Assembly (NCBI RefSeq): GCF_027744825.2
Contig: NC_071336.1
Span: 25,204,501 to 25,268,500 of the forward strand
Direction: 5' to 3'
Length of the DNA stretch: 64,000 bases
DNA from: Synchiropus splendidus
Lineage: Eukaryota; Chordata; Actinopteri; Syngnathiformes; Callionymidae
Shown: one piece after another, positions 43,131 through 56,559 of the stretch
Layout: every line of letters starts with the position of its first letter
Numbering within the stretch: the first letter of the stretch is position 1
Made by a program: the position numbers and the translations under genes
The notes under the pieces: generated by a model
What the model was told of the DNA's origin: nothing
What the model saw: the letters and a program-made list of their open reading frames with translations, nothing else
Database searches by the model: none

Positions 43131-46100
43131 AACCAGGAAAATATTGGACAGCCTTAAATCTTCTACCTCAAACAGAAGCTGTCTTGGCTGTGGAGCGTTG
43201 GGTTTCTCCCACTTGTTTATATTTGAGAGGAATCCACCCTCTCCCTCTGTTTCAATTTGCAAAGATCATAAAGTGCTTGACACTGTACGCTGCTGAAATA
43301 TATGGCATCGTCTTGACAAGACGGCCTCTTCTCTTGATATACGCTCCAACTGGGAACATCCTCGAAGTGCATAAACAGCTGGCATCAGTCATCCCTCGCT
43401 TGAACAAAGTCATTGAAAAGTTTGAGGGAGTAGTAATAAGGCAGGAAGCGAGAGGACTTGGACCAGGTTTGGTTACATGAGACCTTCTGTCTGGCCCGCT
43501 GCTGCTCTCCGCCTTCAGCTTCTTATGAAAACAAGGGTGTGTGCGGCAGAAAAGGGAAAGAGAAGGAAGAAATGGCTCTAGTTTCCCTTTCCAGGAATCG
43601 CTTTCTTCACTCCTGGTTAAATCTTGAATTGTCTTTCAAAAGGAAGTCACACAGGAACGCAATGACTCAGATTTGTTTTCATAATTTCAGGGTAATTTTT
43701 TTTTTTTTTAGGGATGGTTTTCTGCAAAGTGTGCTTTAAACATAGGTTGTGTCCTCCCAATGAACTCTGACACGAGCATGTGTGACTTTTCCACTCTCAC
43801 TGTCTGTAAACAGGAGAAGTCTCTGGAGGAGGCGCCGTGGCGGAGACAGCAAGTGCGACAAATCAATTTGTCCTCGTTTCATGAAAAGATGACATCCGCA
43901 GTGACTCATTTCACTTTAAAATCTCCTTTGAGCTCCATTGTCTACTGGTATGATGAAGTTCTATGTTGACACTCACAGTGTCGTGATGCTTGTCTGTGTG
44001 TTGGTTGTGAAATGTGATGAATGTGTATCCTGTTGTCTTGGGCTCAACAGTGTTGTATGCAGACGCAGAATCACTGTGGTTGGGGAGCAGCTTACGTAGT
44101 TCAATATGGTCATCGGTGACAGTAGCATTCTATTATATCAGATTGCCTTCACCAGGACAGACCCCTGACCTCCTCCCCTCACTCGTGAGCAAGACCGCAA
44201 GATTCACTTCACTCCTACTGAGGAAGGTTCATTCAACCTCAACACATTTTCTCTCCTGAGGCGTCACACATTGCCAGTTATCAAAGCGGACTTTTGTGCC
44301 ACGTTTTTAAGGTATAGGTTTTCCATATGAGAAAACGTTTCGCCCCCTGCAGCAATTCTTGGTGTCAGAGCGGTTCGGGTTGGGATGAAGATGCGCCGGG
44401 GTGACGATCATAAGCTGTCATTGCAACCTTTCTTGTGATGTTGCTTGCTACATATCGCACTTTAAGTCTGGCACCATGTATTAAGCTCATGATCGTATGA
44501 GTTTCTATGATACCAAGTGGAATACAGTAAAATTGTATTTCAAGAGTGGAGGCTTTAGAAGTGCCACCTCATGGCTTAACCCTTACCCCAACCGCTGCAT
44601 TTTGACCTGCTGAACAGTCTGGTGAAGCGTAGCCGGGGCATCAGGAAATGCTGCTCACGCGTCTACATTGGACACAAATGTCCACTTGATGATCCTCAAA
44701 CTGGTGGAGGAGTGAGAATATGTCCAAATATTCTTCCTGTCTCCACAAATGTTTTAGTATTTGAGGCTAGCAAAAGGAGGGCTTCTGGTCTGGTGCACAA
44801 AAACACAACTGAACAGGGTGTAGTACACATTCCAGGCCTGTATGTGGCGTTTTAATCTACTAGTAAAAAGCGGAAAAGACTTGGCATACAAGTCTTTTAA
44901 AGTTTGCGCACTGTGGCAGAAGGACGTTGAACAACTGCTGATTATAATGAAAGAGTACCGGTTGCTGAATCTTTACATTTCCAACAAGCTCAACAGCATG
45001 GGCACTACTCTGTTGTTGGCCATTGTTCGGTGGCTTCCTCATTTGTGAAAGACTGGGGTTGGTTCCAAAAGTGGTCACACTGGTGAAGATGTGAAACTGA
45101 TGCTTTCAAATATACTCTGGGTTCTGGTTTCAGAGTTGTGGTATCAGTGGCCGCAAGCTTTGTGGATGCGACCATGGTCTCTTACCTTGAGGAGCTGATC
45201 CTCATCGCCAGCTGCACATCAACCGTGAGACTTGAAGTGAAAAGTAGAATCTTGTAAAGGCCGAGTTATTTTTCTCTGTCACCAAAGACAACATGATGAA
45301 TGAGCAAATGTCCAAGTTTGCTTTGCTTGACTCAGATAAATCGCCACAGAATCGTGCTTTGAAGCTTTTTCCATTATTGGAAATCTGCTGCGATAAGTTT
45401 AGAGTACATGCAGTATATAAAAAAGATCTTGGGGAGTTTGTACCTGATCTGGTCTAACACTTTGAACCAAGAGAAGCAGTAGCAGCAGCAGAATCTTAGA
45501 CTTGACATCTGGGTAAACCTGCAATCTGTCTCTGGTAAGAAGTTCTCAGCCATGTCAGTTGTTGGGTCCAGATTTATCCCGGTGTGAACTCTGCTGGTTC
45601 AGACCAGACCAGAACCACTGATCCATGCTGAAGAGGGAGAGACGGGTGGCGGGCAGCCAGGAGCCGGGAGCATGTGTGAGCAATCTATGGAGTCAGAGCA
45701 GTCAAGGAGGGTGTGTATGTGTGTGTTTGTGTGTACGTGCGTGTGAAATGCCGTACTTACTCTGCGTATCTTAATCATACGTTTCCATGTCATTCCACAT
45801 TTAGCCTCACATGTATAATCGTCAGGTAGATTCCAGGTGCTCAGTGACACCAGCTTCATCTTCTGTAACTGTTCTGTGCCGATAAATCTCATGTCCAGAT
45901 ATTCTCTTTTTAAGACCATTTTGGTGCTTTGGTCAAACCTGAATTTGATTTGAATTTTAAGAATTCTTTTGTCATGTACTTCATATCTACATCACTAAAA
46001 CAGGTATTCTGATATTTTCTCCAGCTGCGCTTCCTGATTGTCAAAAATTGACACAGTTTGTATTCTGGCATGCATCTTTATGAGGACCACCCACAGCTTT

Positions 46101-46180
46101 CCCTAACCGTCCTAAACAAATGGCTGATTTAACCATGCCTCTTAAACAAACTAGAACCTGACTTTGTCCTCAAAAGATCA
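43130..46180. other. Gene-free stretch
   Basis: No gene, RNA or mobile element is recognised. A T-run lies at about 43697-43709. Confidence 0.35.
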
Positions 46181-46460
46181 TTGTCTTGTCAAGGTCCTCG
46201 CAAGAATGTTAATAAATTGACACACGTACACACATGTCTTGTTTTTATGCACACACACACACACACACACGTGGGGTCCGCTCGATGACATAATGCTTTC
46301 CCCAGCCTCTCAACCTAAACCTAACCATCCAACACAGATGCCTAAACTTAACCAGGACTCTGAACCAGACTTGTACCCATCATAATGACCAAGTTGTTTT
46401 GAAGCTCTCATCCTCTCAAGTAGAGGCTTACCCTTGTGGGGTCCGGCAAAAGGGCACCAC
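46180..46460. repeat. (CA)n-bearing dispersed repeat
   Basis: A (CA)n run is at about 46251-46271, flanked by CCTAAACCTAACC-like sequence and GTGGGGTCCG motifs at both ends (46272 and 46437). It resembles CA-rich interspersed repeats of fish genomes. Confidence 0.45.
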
Positions 46461-48050
46461 AAATGCCTGTCAAGCTGTTTTTATTACGATACCGGAACTG
46501 ATAAACCGAAACAGTTCTCATGTTGTGTAGAATACAGGCACTACACAATAAAGGCAATATTATTTTCAAGAAAATGCATAATGAGTGGGCTCCAACTGCC
46601 AAAAAAACATTTGTGTTATGTCTTTTCTTTCGAGGCTAAGGGCTCCTGCCATTGCCCGTCCTGCAGAAGGCGCTCTTGTGCCCTGCCAATGCCCAGATTC
46701 AGCCCTGAATTTAACACTTTGTGCTTAGCTATTTCTGAGTTAGTGCACTGCACTTTAACTATCTTGCCAGGTCGCTTGCGTTTTTGCCGGCAGTGTCTGT
46801 CTGTTGGAAAATTAAACAAACGTAAGGAAGGAATTACAATGACATTTACAGGAGAGGTTGAAGTAGGAGAAGGAACAGATGGTTAGCACAACTGTCCTGT
46901 CAGGTTTCTACTGGGTTGTTCGACCAGACAACCAGACTGTCACCCGCCGCCTGGCAAAGATGATTCAAGTATTAATGGCTCCAATGACTGATCATATCAA
47001 TCATTCAAATGCGAATCCTGTACCTGATTATTTAGATCAAATGAATGTTGGATTCTAATGTTCTGCGCTCGTCCTGTTTTCCGTTGTATGTTTTTTACAC
47101 AGCTCACTGGCAGTAACCAATAAAATATGAAGTATGAATCATATACCCGGAGTGAAGCTCCTGAAATGCGATTTACTTCTCGCACTGCCAATTTTATTCA
47201 CATAAGACAATTTCTGTCAATAGAATTGACACTCCTGAGATCACACTTTGTTGTGGCTGAGACTAAGATTTATGGGTCATAAACACCTCCTCATATTCAT
47301 GCTAATCCAGAGGAGACAACCAGTCATGGATCTTCAGTATCTGACATTTTTATGTCTATGCTTTTTAATCCCATACCCATGCACAGAAGGTGAAATTCTG
47401 CCGTGTGGTTGTTTGTTTTCCGAACATAAACCACGATTGAAGGCCTCTCACGATGACCCTGGTCCTTATAGGTCCTGCAGGCACTGACCCTCGAAAGTGA
47501 CCACTCAGAACCCTGAATATAACCCTTGACCCTTTCCCTCTCTCATATGTGACCTGCATGCCGCCCCCACAGTCACACAACAGAGGTCTGTTTAGATGGC
47601 TGGCCCTCCTTGGACAGATGTTTTGCATCTTGCCTGGTCCACAGACATAACACTGGAGTAAACATTGCAGCCCTGCGTCCACATTAGCGGCAACATTGGA
47701 AGCTCTGATCTTTTCGTCCCGCAGCAATTTATTAGTGTAATTTCCTCCCCTCTTCTGGGACAGTACACTCCCTCATTTCATAACTCAGAAGGGCCACGGT
47801 TGAATTAGAAGTTGATTTCCGCCTTGATAAGAAGCAATGTCCAGCGGTTTGCGGTTGTGTAACCCAAAATTGTCTTTTGGGACATTGTTAGCTGAAATTA
47901 TACCTCAGCACGACCAGTTAGACTGCAGTCAGAGATGTGAATTTCCATTTAGGTTTTTGCTACCACTCAGCTTTTAAAAATGAATGCCTTTCTGCCTGGA
48001 CTTTAAGCTTGAGTATTTTCCAGTTACTCACCGTCCTTATGTGGTCTATA
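46460..48050. other. Gene-free stretch
   Basis: Nothing is recognised. The 150-codon frame at 46434-46886 has a Cys-rich patch but no known domain, and it begins inside the CA-repeat unit. Confidence 0.35.
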
Positions 48051-48051
48051 C

Positions 48052-48170
48052 CAGTGATTCTTAACCAAAGGGCCGGGGGCCATGGTTGGGCCGCGAGCGC
48101 CTCCTAGAGGGCCACTAAAAGTTTTCTTGTTTTACACCACATATGGTGACGGTAGTGTGTCACTGAATTG
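48052..48170. mobile_element. Possible hAT end fragment
   Basis: CAGTGATTCTTAACCAAAGG resembles the 5' end of hAT/Charlie elements and is followed by a GGGCCGCGAGCG segment. No matching right end was found. Confidence 0.35.
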
Positions 48171-48389
48171 ACGTGACTGCTGCAAATGTGAGCTACTTAA
48201 CAACTATGGACAAGTTCCTGAAAAGAAAAAATGATAAAGAATGTAAAAAACTGTTCATGAAAGCACCTGTAGAAGCTTTTTTGAAAATTTATTGGAAGAT
48301 TTCTTACGATATACAATACTTTTTATTTACACTTTACTTATACCTTCTTTGGAGAATAAAACATACTAGTTTTATTTGATGATATTTAG

Positions 48390-48495
48390 ACATGGTTTTA
48401 TTATATTTATTATCTTATATATTATAATATATAACAATTATTTTATATATTATAATTTATTATATAATTATTATTATATATTATCTGTTATTTGT
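48390..48495. repeat. AT-rich low-complexity tract
   Basis: About 100 bp of almost pure A/T in irregular TATTATAT units. Confidence 0.8.
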
Positions 48496-48499
48496 GTGT

Positions 48500-49607
48500 C
48501 AGTTCTGGCTGTGGGATTGTTACAAGTTTAAACTTTCTATTTCAAAGGCTGTTTGTGGACACTGTATTTTTGCACTCAAGTTGTTATGGCGTTATCTGTT
48601 GCACTGTGGGAATTGACTCGCAAATGGCGAGCTATCAGTTTCCCATACTGTTATCGGCTGGAATGTCGCTTTCCAGAGCCTGGGTTTCCAGCCGCGGTGC
48701 TTGGTTGTGTTCCCTTGCAGAGATGCTGTCCAGAGCTCCAGCCAGGTCCTTGCACTGTTTGTCCAGATATTTGTAGGCAGCAGACACACTTTAGATTGGG
48801 GAAAGCCATATTAACCATTGATTCACTTCCTCATCTACTGTTAAGAATCAGTAAAGGTGTTGTTTACAGTGGATTTTCAGTGACCATTCCAGAGTAAAAC
48901 ATAGTCAGGCTTCAGCATGTTGCTGGCCAATCTGCTGCCAATACACATGTCAATAGGTGTTTTGCCTTTTTAAGAGGTTTAGTCTTGTAACTTCTTTGTA
49001 TGGTCCAAGTATGTTAGAACCATCGTGATTCTTTTCTTGTAGATGATGTCAGCTTGACTCCCCTCTGTACTAGTAGGGGTTACGTGTTTTGAAAGCAGCC
49101 CATTCACACAGAAAATAGTGACTTGACTTGGAAGCGTTCAAACTGCCAAAAATCCCAGGTTTCCATCATGAAAGCCTAGTCCATCGTCTGCTGGCCTGAC
49201 AGATGTAGCACACACAGCAACATGTCCTCAGAGAAAATACCGAGCGAACATGGGACAGACTTTCACACTGCACTACGGGAGCTGGGGCAACCCACTACAA
49301 ACCCAGGTCGACAGTTGGACACACAGAACTGATGCCTCATTCATTTCACCAGTCTAAAACGCCAAATCATTCTTCGTTGATTTTGCAGATTCCAGTGAAG
49401 CAGAGAACTGATTCCTCCTCATTCACCATTTTAAGTTTGTGATCGCTCTTGAAATGCTACAATGACATCATCAGCCACTGAGAGAAGCAGTTAGCAGAGC
49501 TGGGCTAAAGGTTTTCTCTTGACCAGCAAAAGCAGTTTCAGACACATTTCAGTCTCCAAATCTGAGAAAAAAAAAGTACAACCCACCACTGTTGTACATA
49601 CTTTGCT

Positions 49608-49608
<1 letters not shown>
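48500..49608. other. Gene-free stretch
   Basis: Nothing is recognised. Overlapping frames (94 and 114 codons) have no known domain. Confidence 0.35.

Positions 49609-49681
<73 letters not shown>
49609..49681. repeat. (CA)n(TA)n compound microsatellite
   Basis: About 30 bp of CA units run directly into about 40 bp of TA units. The minus-strand frame across it (YIYIYI..CVCV) is an artefact. Confidence 0.95.
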
Positions 49682-49686
<5 letters not shown>

Positions 49687-52600
49687 TTGAATAATTTCCT
49701 TGACTTCTTATAGAAGCGCAGGGGAGATTGGCTGCTAAATGAGGGCTGCATTACATAACAATAACCAAAGCTCAGGGGTTTGAGTCAGTCTTCTTTCAAA
49801 ATCGAAACAAGAAATATCTAGTTTGTCGTGTTTGCATGAGTTTCTTATTAAATATTCATAACCTTGTTTACATGTTGTAGATGATCGTCTCATCACGGCA
49901 TCCTGCCCTCATTATGTCTGCTACCACATTTTGGAAACGTGAGAACAATTTTCCCCGCAAGCCAATGTTTTTCTTTTCTCTTTCTTGTCTTGTCTTCCCA
50001 AATACTCAATAATCTGGTTCAGACCTTTAATACAAAGTTTGTGTCTCGCTGCAGATCAGTTGAGAATCATGATCTGAGGTTCTCGGAATACAAATATTGG
50101 CTTACTGGTGATGCACTGGTGATTGACAAAGCTTTTAAAAGACTTTATTTTGCACAGCGCTGCGCTCTTGAATTTCTCTAAATGAAATAACCTCCACCAA
50201 AGGCTGAACACTCAGAAGGGCACCCGAAAATTGAATCTTGGAAAATCACATTTTCTCACACTTGTGCTCCACAAAAAGGAAGTCATTGGTTGCTCGTACT
50301 TGTTTTTACATGTCATTCTGTGTGTGTCCAAGTTTCACACACGACACATTTCATTCTTGGTTGTCTAAAGGACTTGGCATCATTGAACTTGCCGAGAACT
50401 GTTTTAATTTTCAAGTAAACTTTCTTTCACTCATTAAGTCAGGTGACTTGCCTGCCATTCTCCAGATGAATTATCACATCGTAACGTACTTTTAAAGTTA
50501 TTTTACTCAGTTGGAAGTTCTGCTTCGTGTAAAGCCTCCTATACCTCAGACATTTGTCAGCGCTACATATAGCTCCCACAGCACACTGTCTTTCAGCTGC
50601 AAATATTTCCTTTGGACTCTGATTTGATCAGTTTTCTTAATCTTGCAAGGACATTTCTGTTTATGCTTCAACACAGCTGTATATTATCCACCCAAGATAT
50701 GGCAGGTGATCAGTATTATAAATTCAACCATTGTTTATTGAAGTCAATAGACTGGAAAAAAATCTGGCAATACAACAAGTGATAGAACAAAAAGACTTAA
50801 TAACATTTTGAGTTTCGACAGAGTATCCTTTGGGTGATTTAAAAACTGTATTCTGATCTTTGTGAAACACGGTGCTTGTGAGGCGCTCCATCTCCCCCAC
50901 ACCCTGGACCACCACCCTGAACCCAATTGTCTTCACCCTATCTCATGTCTGCAGACTTTACGGAGGCCAGTAAAGCCCCTGTAATGTCCATTAACAAGGA
51001 TGAGTGAGGAGGCGGTAATTCAGACCACAAAATAAACCTACAAAAGGCCCTGGTCGTGTTGGTGGTCCTGCCTGCCTCTGATTTTATGACACAATATCGT
51101 CGGTGCACTCAGCTCAGTCTCGGACGGCTGAAGCGTAAGTGAAACGTAGAACATGTGGGCAACCCTGTCTCATTAATGGGGGTCTGCTCTTCTCCTGTGG
51201 AATGCCTTAGGCAAGCAGCAAACTGTAAAGCTGGCACTGACCCTCACAGTCGACTCGGAGCCAACAGATGTGGGATGACTTTCCAAGTGTGGTTTTCACT
51301 TGAAGGCCAGTGAATTAGGCAGAAAATAACAATGTTAAAAATTGTAGGTTATGCATGAACCCGTCTCCTCCTGGCTTCAGCGATTTGGCTCCTCGGCCGC
51401 GTCACGTCCCTGAACTGCAGCTGGACTGCAGATTACCCAGAAGAAGAGGGGGTGGATGGTTGGTGGCTGGCTGCAGATCACAGGTTGTGTGAACAGAAAC
51501 CAGTGATCAAAACGCTGTGCCAAGAATTCCCATATCTCTCCTGCAAGATGATGGCAACACTCACCAACCAAGTTCTAGTCTTGTCCTCGGCAGCTGCTTG
51601 TCATACTCAACACCCGAGCGAGTTTCGTGCAGACTAATTGGGTTTGAAGTTACTGACGTCCTCCCTCCATGTCGCCATGTTGGAGGCATCTCGTAACCGG
51701 AGCTATTTTTGGAGTGAATGAGTTGTTTAAAGGAGCAAATGTGAGTATGTGTTGTTTTGTCAAGTGCAGTGTCCCTTGCTTTTCCGCACAGTCTCAGATG
51801 GTGAGCGATTAATGGCTAAAATGATCGCTGACCTACTTTTATTTCTTTGCGGTCAAGTGGGGACGTATAAAAACCATTTTAGGATGATGTCATAGTCAGA
51901 CAGCTTCTTCCTAATTCATTTTACAGATTTCATTTTATTCCATTACTGGTACTCTCCACTCTAGAATCTGACCAACTTGTGTCCACGGAGCTGAATTTCC
52001 AGATTACAAAGCGATAACTTCAGAGGCCTAACAACGAAACAGTTGCAACATTTATGGCACAACATTTTCCAGGAAGGTGGTGATGGGCTTAGATCAGAAA
52101 GTTTAATTTTAGCTTCTGACCTGTTGACAGTCTTGACTGTCAGCTTCGGAAAAGATTTCATAAATTGATGGACACATTCTTGGAAGGTTTTGGTGGACAA
52201 AAATCTGTCATTGCCACGTGCTAACATTGGTCATTGCCACTTTCGAGGTAGCTCTCCACTGAATGACGTTACGTAACAGCCTAGTTAAAATGAAATGCTT
52301 TTACGTTACAAGTCCTAGTCCTGCTCTGCATGGTACGACTAGGCCTCACACAGCCTTATGTGGTATTGTATCAAAGTGGGAGGGATCAAAGTGTTGAGCA
52401 GTTGTGAAACATATTTCTGAATAGAATAAAGATAATGTTTCTTTCAGATATGGTGGTGGGACATCTGTCCGTCTCAGCAGCGTCTGCCAGCTTATGTTAG
52501 GGTATCCTCACGCTACCAGTGACTTTTTGTGGTCACATTTGGGTGAGCTCTCATCACAAAAACTGAAAAGGTACTGAGAACTGCACCAATACAAAGCTTG

Positions 52601-53725
52601 TCTAGTCATGGGTAGTTGGGTAGTTGGTCTCACAACGTTCATCTGCAAGCCACGTTCATCTGGGCTAAAAACAGGCCAGAGTGGTCCCATCCACTTTTAC
52701 GTAACTCAACCATCTCAGGTTAATTCACTTTAATTCTTCCATGAATGTTTGGAGGATAAAATGACTTAGACCAGTGAGCTTCTGAAGTCCAGTTCTTGGT
52801 TGGTTCTGACTCCATATGAGTGTTGTAGTCACATACCCATGTTGGTCTTGTCTTGACTTGCCAAATCCTTTGAGGGTCAGTCACCTTCATTCCCATAAGA
52901 CTCATTTGCTGAGAACAGGAAGATCTGCCTGGCTACCAATGCAGCTCGGATCTGAAGACTTAAGGCTGCAATCTTTATAAAAGTGTTTCAGAGCTGAGTG
53001 ACCAGCCTTTAGGCAGATTCCTCATTTTGCTGAGGATGCTGTTTGTTCCTCTTCTTAAAGACTCTAATTTCTCCTTTTGCCTCCATGTGTCCGCCAAAAA
53101 GGCCTCAATGTCTGCAGATTTCTGAACAACAATAGTCTTCATAATGATTACAATAACATTATTCTGAAACGCGGACGGTGCTGCAGACTCAGTGAGCGGC
53201 CATCAGAAGTTATCTCCTTTTTTGGCTGGATGATAAATGCCTTTCACACAATTTTAGCCTTCTAATTGCTGGGTTTGACTGCAGAGAGCCAGACACAAAG
53301 AAACCACAATTCTCTGTTTCACTGATGGCTGTGTCTCCAGCTCACATTTCCTCTGTGCCGGTTATTACTGCCTCGCCTGATAACTTGTGTAGCACGCAGC
53401 AATTTAATGTTATTGTCTGCCTTTATGGGAACGTTCATATGTTCCTGGTATCGGAGACAAAATCCAGTTCTCTGTTTATCGACCAACATTGCTTCCAACT
53501 ACATACTTGGATCTGCTGTTTTAGGTTTGGAAGTTAGAAACCTTTGTAAATTTAAACCTATTGTTTGATGCCCTTTGTTTGTCATAAGAAAAAGCTTGGA
53601 GTCACAGCAGCAATGATTTTGATGATGCTGTATGGTGACTCCCGTACTGTTCTTCTATCTGTGAACACCACAGTACTAGGTTGATGTATGCAGTGAGTCA
53701 AGCATTTGATCACATGAGGTGCTAA
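49682..53725. other. Gene-free stretch
   Basis: No gene, RNA or mobile element is recognised over 4 kb. Confidence 0.35.
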
Positions 53726-53729
53726 TGAA

Positions 53730-53905
53730 GTTTTGATGAGGATTCATGAAACAGCTGACACTTTCTGCTGAAAAGTGTTCAAACAGATTCGAACAACTAA
53801 TTCTATGAAACCTCACATCATTGAAACCAAGCGTGTCATCATGTGGCCTCTGTCTCCTCAACCCTGCATTACTGTTTCGTGACACCTCATCTACCCATTA
53901 ATATA
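53730..53905. repeat. 'catgaaac' dispersed repeat copy
   Basis: CATGAAACAGCTGACACT and GTTTCGTGACACCTCATCTACCC mark another copy of the family at 16690 and 33050. Confidence 0.45.
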
Positions 53906-54399
53906 CGGTGGCCAGGATTTGTGGTGTAGGGTCAGAACCTTTAGGAGCTCCATCCCATGTTGAGTTGCAAAGTCACAAATGTCACACGAGGGGAAACATT
54001 TGATTCAGTCGAATGGATGTCTGACTTCTGTGTCACCCTGTCCTCTTGATACCAGTCAATATGCAACGCCTTCAGGCTGACAGCGTTTTGATGCAGTTGA
54101 AAACAACAGTGTGTTTTATCGAGAATTTTCTTCAACTCACCACCACAGAAGCATCTTTCCGCCTTTGATTGTTTTGCAATGTTGAGTCACACTGGTTACG
54201 ACACCACGTTGTGTCTTGCGTTTTGAGTTGCCTCAGGCAAAACATCACACCCCTCTGCTTCTGGGGGTTTACACACTGCAAACTCAAGCTCAGGTTCCAT
54301 GTTGTGGTTCAACGGAGTAAAAATCATTGTTCTGTGGCGCGTTCCAGGCGGGGGGTGCGTCCTGTGTCCTTCTCCTCCTTACTGACAGTGTTGTTACAT

Positions 54400-54640
54400 T
54401 GTCACATGAAGAATCAAAGGTGCACCATCCCATGACTTACCTAACCCCAACCTCTGTCTATCCGTTACTCGAAGCGTTGCCCATGGCGTCAGAATATGCC
54501 GCAGAAGGCGGAACATGTGCTTCAATTGAAGAACTGCGTCAACGTTCAAAGCTGAAGGCTGCGTTGCGGCGTCACTATCAGATGCAAAAGTCCACTTTCC
54601 CAACATTAATATATTACACCATGAGAGTGAGGATGGGTTG
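54400..54640. repeat. Dispersed repeat copy, 'tattacaccatgagagt'
   Basis: It shares GCACCATCCCATGACTTACC, AAAAGTCCACTTTCC and ATATTACACCATGAGAGT with the copies at 23460 and 29750. It is inverted relative to 29750-29870. Confidence 0.55.
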
Positions 54641-55020
54641 CCATGAAACTTGCTTTTACTTGGCAAGGAAGCTACAATGAAATGTTATGCTACAATGCAG
54701 CGAAGGTTGCGAGTGAGCAACACATTCACCAAGTCATGAAGCATTAACCAATCAGAATTTTCAGTGATGTACGCAAAGAGGTACATTTCACCAACAGGGA
54801 GAAGATTTTACCTCTTACTTTCCAAATACATCACACCGGCAGATTCACCTGTACTTTTCAAGCGATTTGATTGGTGAGGGGGCGTAACCAGAAACTAGCA
54901 ACCATCTGAGAGTGACATAAACACTATCTGCTGTACCAAACATGGTGGTTCATGGCCAGGTTTGTGTCCTCCTCTCTTACTTCTGATTCTTTGACTACCT
55001 AACAAGATCCTATACATCGG

Positions 55021-55875
55021 CTCTTTGCTCAGTTTCATGTGACTCTTCACCAAATGAGCCGGTGTAGGTACCAAATGTGTCCACTTACCAAATGTGTCCT
55101 ACCTGCCGCGGAGCGATGACGTCACATCCGGCATATACAATATCTTTTTTTTTAATGTTTTATTGAGCCAGACGAAATTGAAATAAAGGATTTCAAGGCG
55201 ATTTCTACCACGTGTAGCATTTATTTCCACAAAATACAATGTTTGTCATTGAATCGTTTGTGAAGTTTATGTCCGTTCTTCTCCGCAGTCTGCGGAACAA
55301 CGTTGACATGTACAGAGCTCTGTCTTTCTTTAATACCGGGCAAGAAATCACAATAGTCTCCACAGTATGCACTTAAACACATCCAGACACATTTTTATTC
55401 ATTTACCAGGGAAAATATGCATATATGAAGGAGTTTTCAGCCCCGCCAGATCCGCGTTAGCTGAAAGACGCGTTGTGATAATGTTATACCTCACAAAAAT
55501 CACAATTGACCCCATAGTAGTCACTTATACAGCCCCAGATATTTTTGTATTAATTTACCAGGGAAAATATGCATCTATGAAGGAGTTTTCACCTCTACCA
55601 AATCTGTCCTACCACTTCCGCGTTAGCTGAAAGACGCATCGTGATTGGCTGACATGTTTTTTGTGGTAATAAATGCTACGCATGTGATAGAAATCGCCTT
55701 GAAATCCTTTATTTCAATTTCGTCTGGCTCAATAAAACATTACAAAAAAAAGATATTGTATATGCCGGATGTGACGTCATCGCTCCGCGGCAGGTAGGAC
55801 ACATTTGGAAAGCGGACACATTTGGTACCTACACCGGCTCATTTGGTGAAGAGTCACATGAAACTGAGCAAAGAG
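55021..55875. mobile_element. Foldback element with ~215-bp inverted arms
   Basis: The left arm (55021 to about 55235) and right arm (about 55659-55875) are near-identical reverse complements, starting CTCTTTGCTCAGTTTCATGT. The arms contain CACCGGCTCATTTGG, a TGACGTCA site and AATAAA. The loop holds a degenerate direct duplication (about 55385-55475 and 55545-55640, sharing ACCAGGGAAAATATGCAT and CCGCGTTAGCTGAAAGACGC). No coding capacity. It is not a family I recognise. Confidence 0.8.
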
Positions 55876-55985
55876 TAGAAATCGCCTTGAAATCCTTTAT
55901 TTCAATTTCCTCTGGCTCAATAAAACATAAAAAAAAGATATCGAATATGCCGGATGTGATGTCATCACACCGCAAACTGGCTGCG
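55876..55985. repeat. Third, truncated copy of the foldback arm
   Basis: TAGAAATCGCCTTGAAATCC through ATGCCGGATGTGATGTCATC repeats the inner part of the right arm in direct orientation, immediately after it. Confidence 0.75.
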
Positions 55986-56478
55986 ATTTTGGTCAAGTTG
56001 CAATTGAGTTGATCGTTTATATAGGAAATAATAGCAAGAGCTATTCCGGCGAAATGTCAAAATATTGTTCAAACCCTTTCATTTGCATTTAACAGCACGT
56101 TCAATGCCGATGTGAGTCGCGGTCCTAAGACTTCAGTCCTAAGACCGTCATCAGATCCATGATCAACATGATTTGCATTACTTGGTTCCACGTTTCACTT
56201 TGTCATTCCCTAAACTAAAGGTATGGCATGTGTTTCACCTATTATTTATTGTTCATCATGGTGAAGTCTGTTCAATTCAGTGGAGCGAAGATGAGACGCT
56301 CCTGCCTGCAGCGTCGCTCACACACACAGACCTGGCGACGTTATTGGTGGCATGAGCCACGTAACAAAATATACAAGTGAAATAAATGGCACACACATTT
56401 CTATCTACGCCGCGTGATATTTCGATGAGGATCACGGTAAAATGTATGAATATAAAAAATACATGCACAAGAGACATA
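55986..56478. other. Gene-free stretch, possibly SINE body
   Basis: It has a short palindromic CCTAAGACttcagtCCTAAGAC duplication (about 56123-56146). The right part may be the body of the tRNA-like unit at 56479-56545. No gene. Confidence 0.3.
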
Positions 56479-56545
56479 CGCCGGACGCGAACCAGCAACC
56501 TAGTAACACACAGAGATGTGCGTTAACCGCTATACTGCCGCTAAG
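56479..56545 (-). ncRNA. tRNA-like Pol III unit, possible SINE head
   Basis: On the minus strand a TAGCGGTTAACG A-box-like motif (56521-56532) is followed by a GGTTCGCGTCC B box (56483-56493), spaced as in a tRNA. The region between does not give a clear anticodon arm, and no acceptor stem is evident. It is probably the tRNA-derived head of a SINE. Confidence 0.45.
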
Positions 56546-56559
56546 TCACGTGACCAGAT

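Noticed and set aside
49491..49751. 86-codon minus frame rich in YIYIYI and CVCVCV
   Set aside because: Translation of the CA/TA microsatellite.
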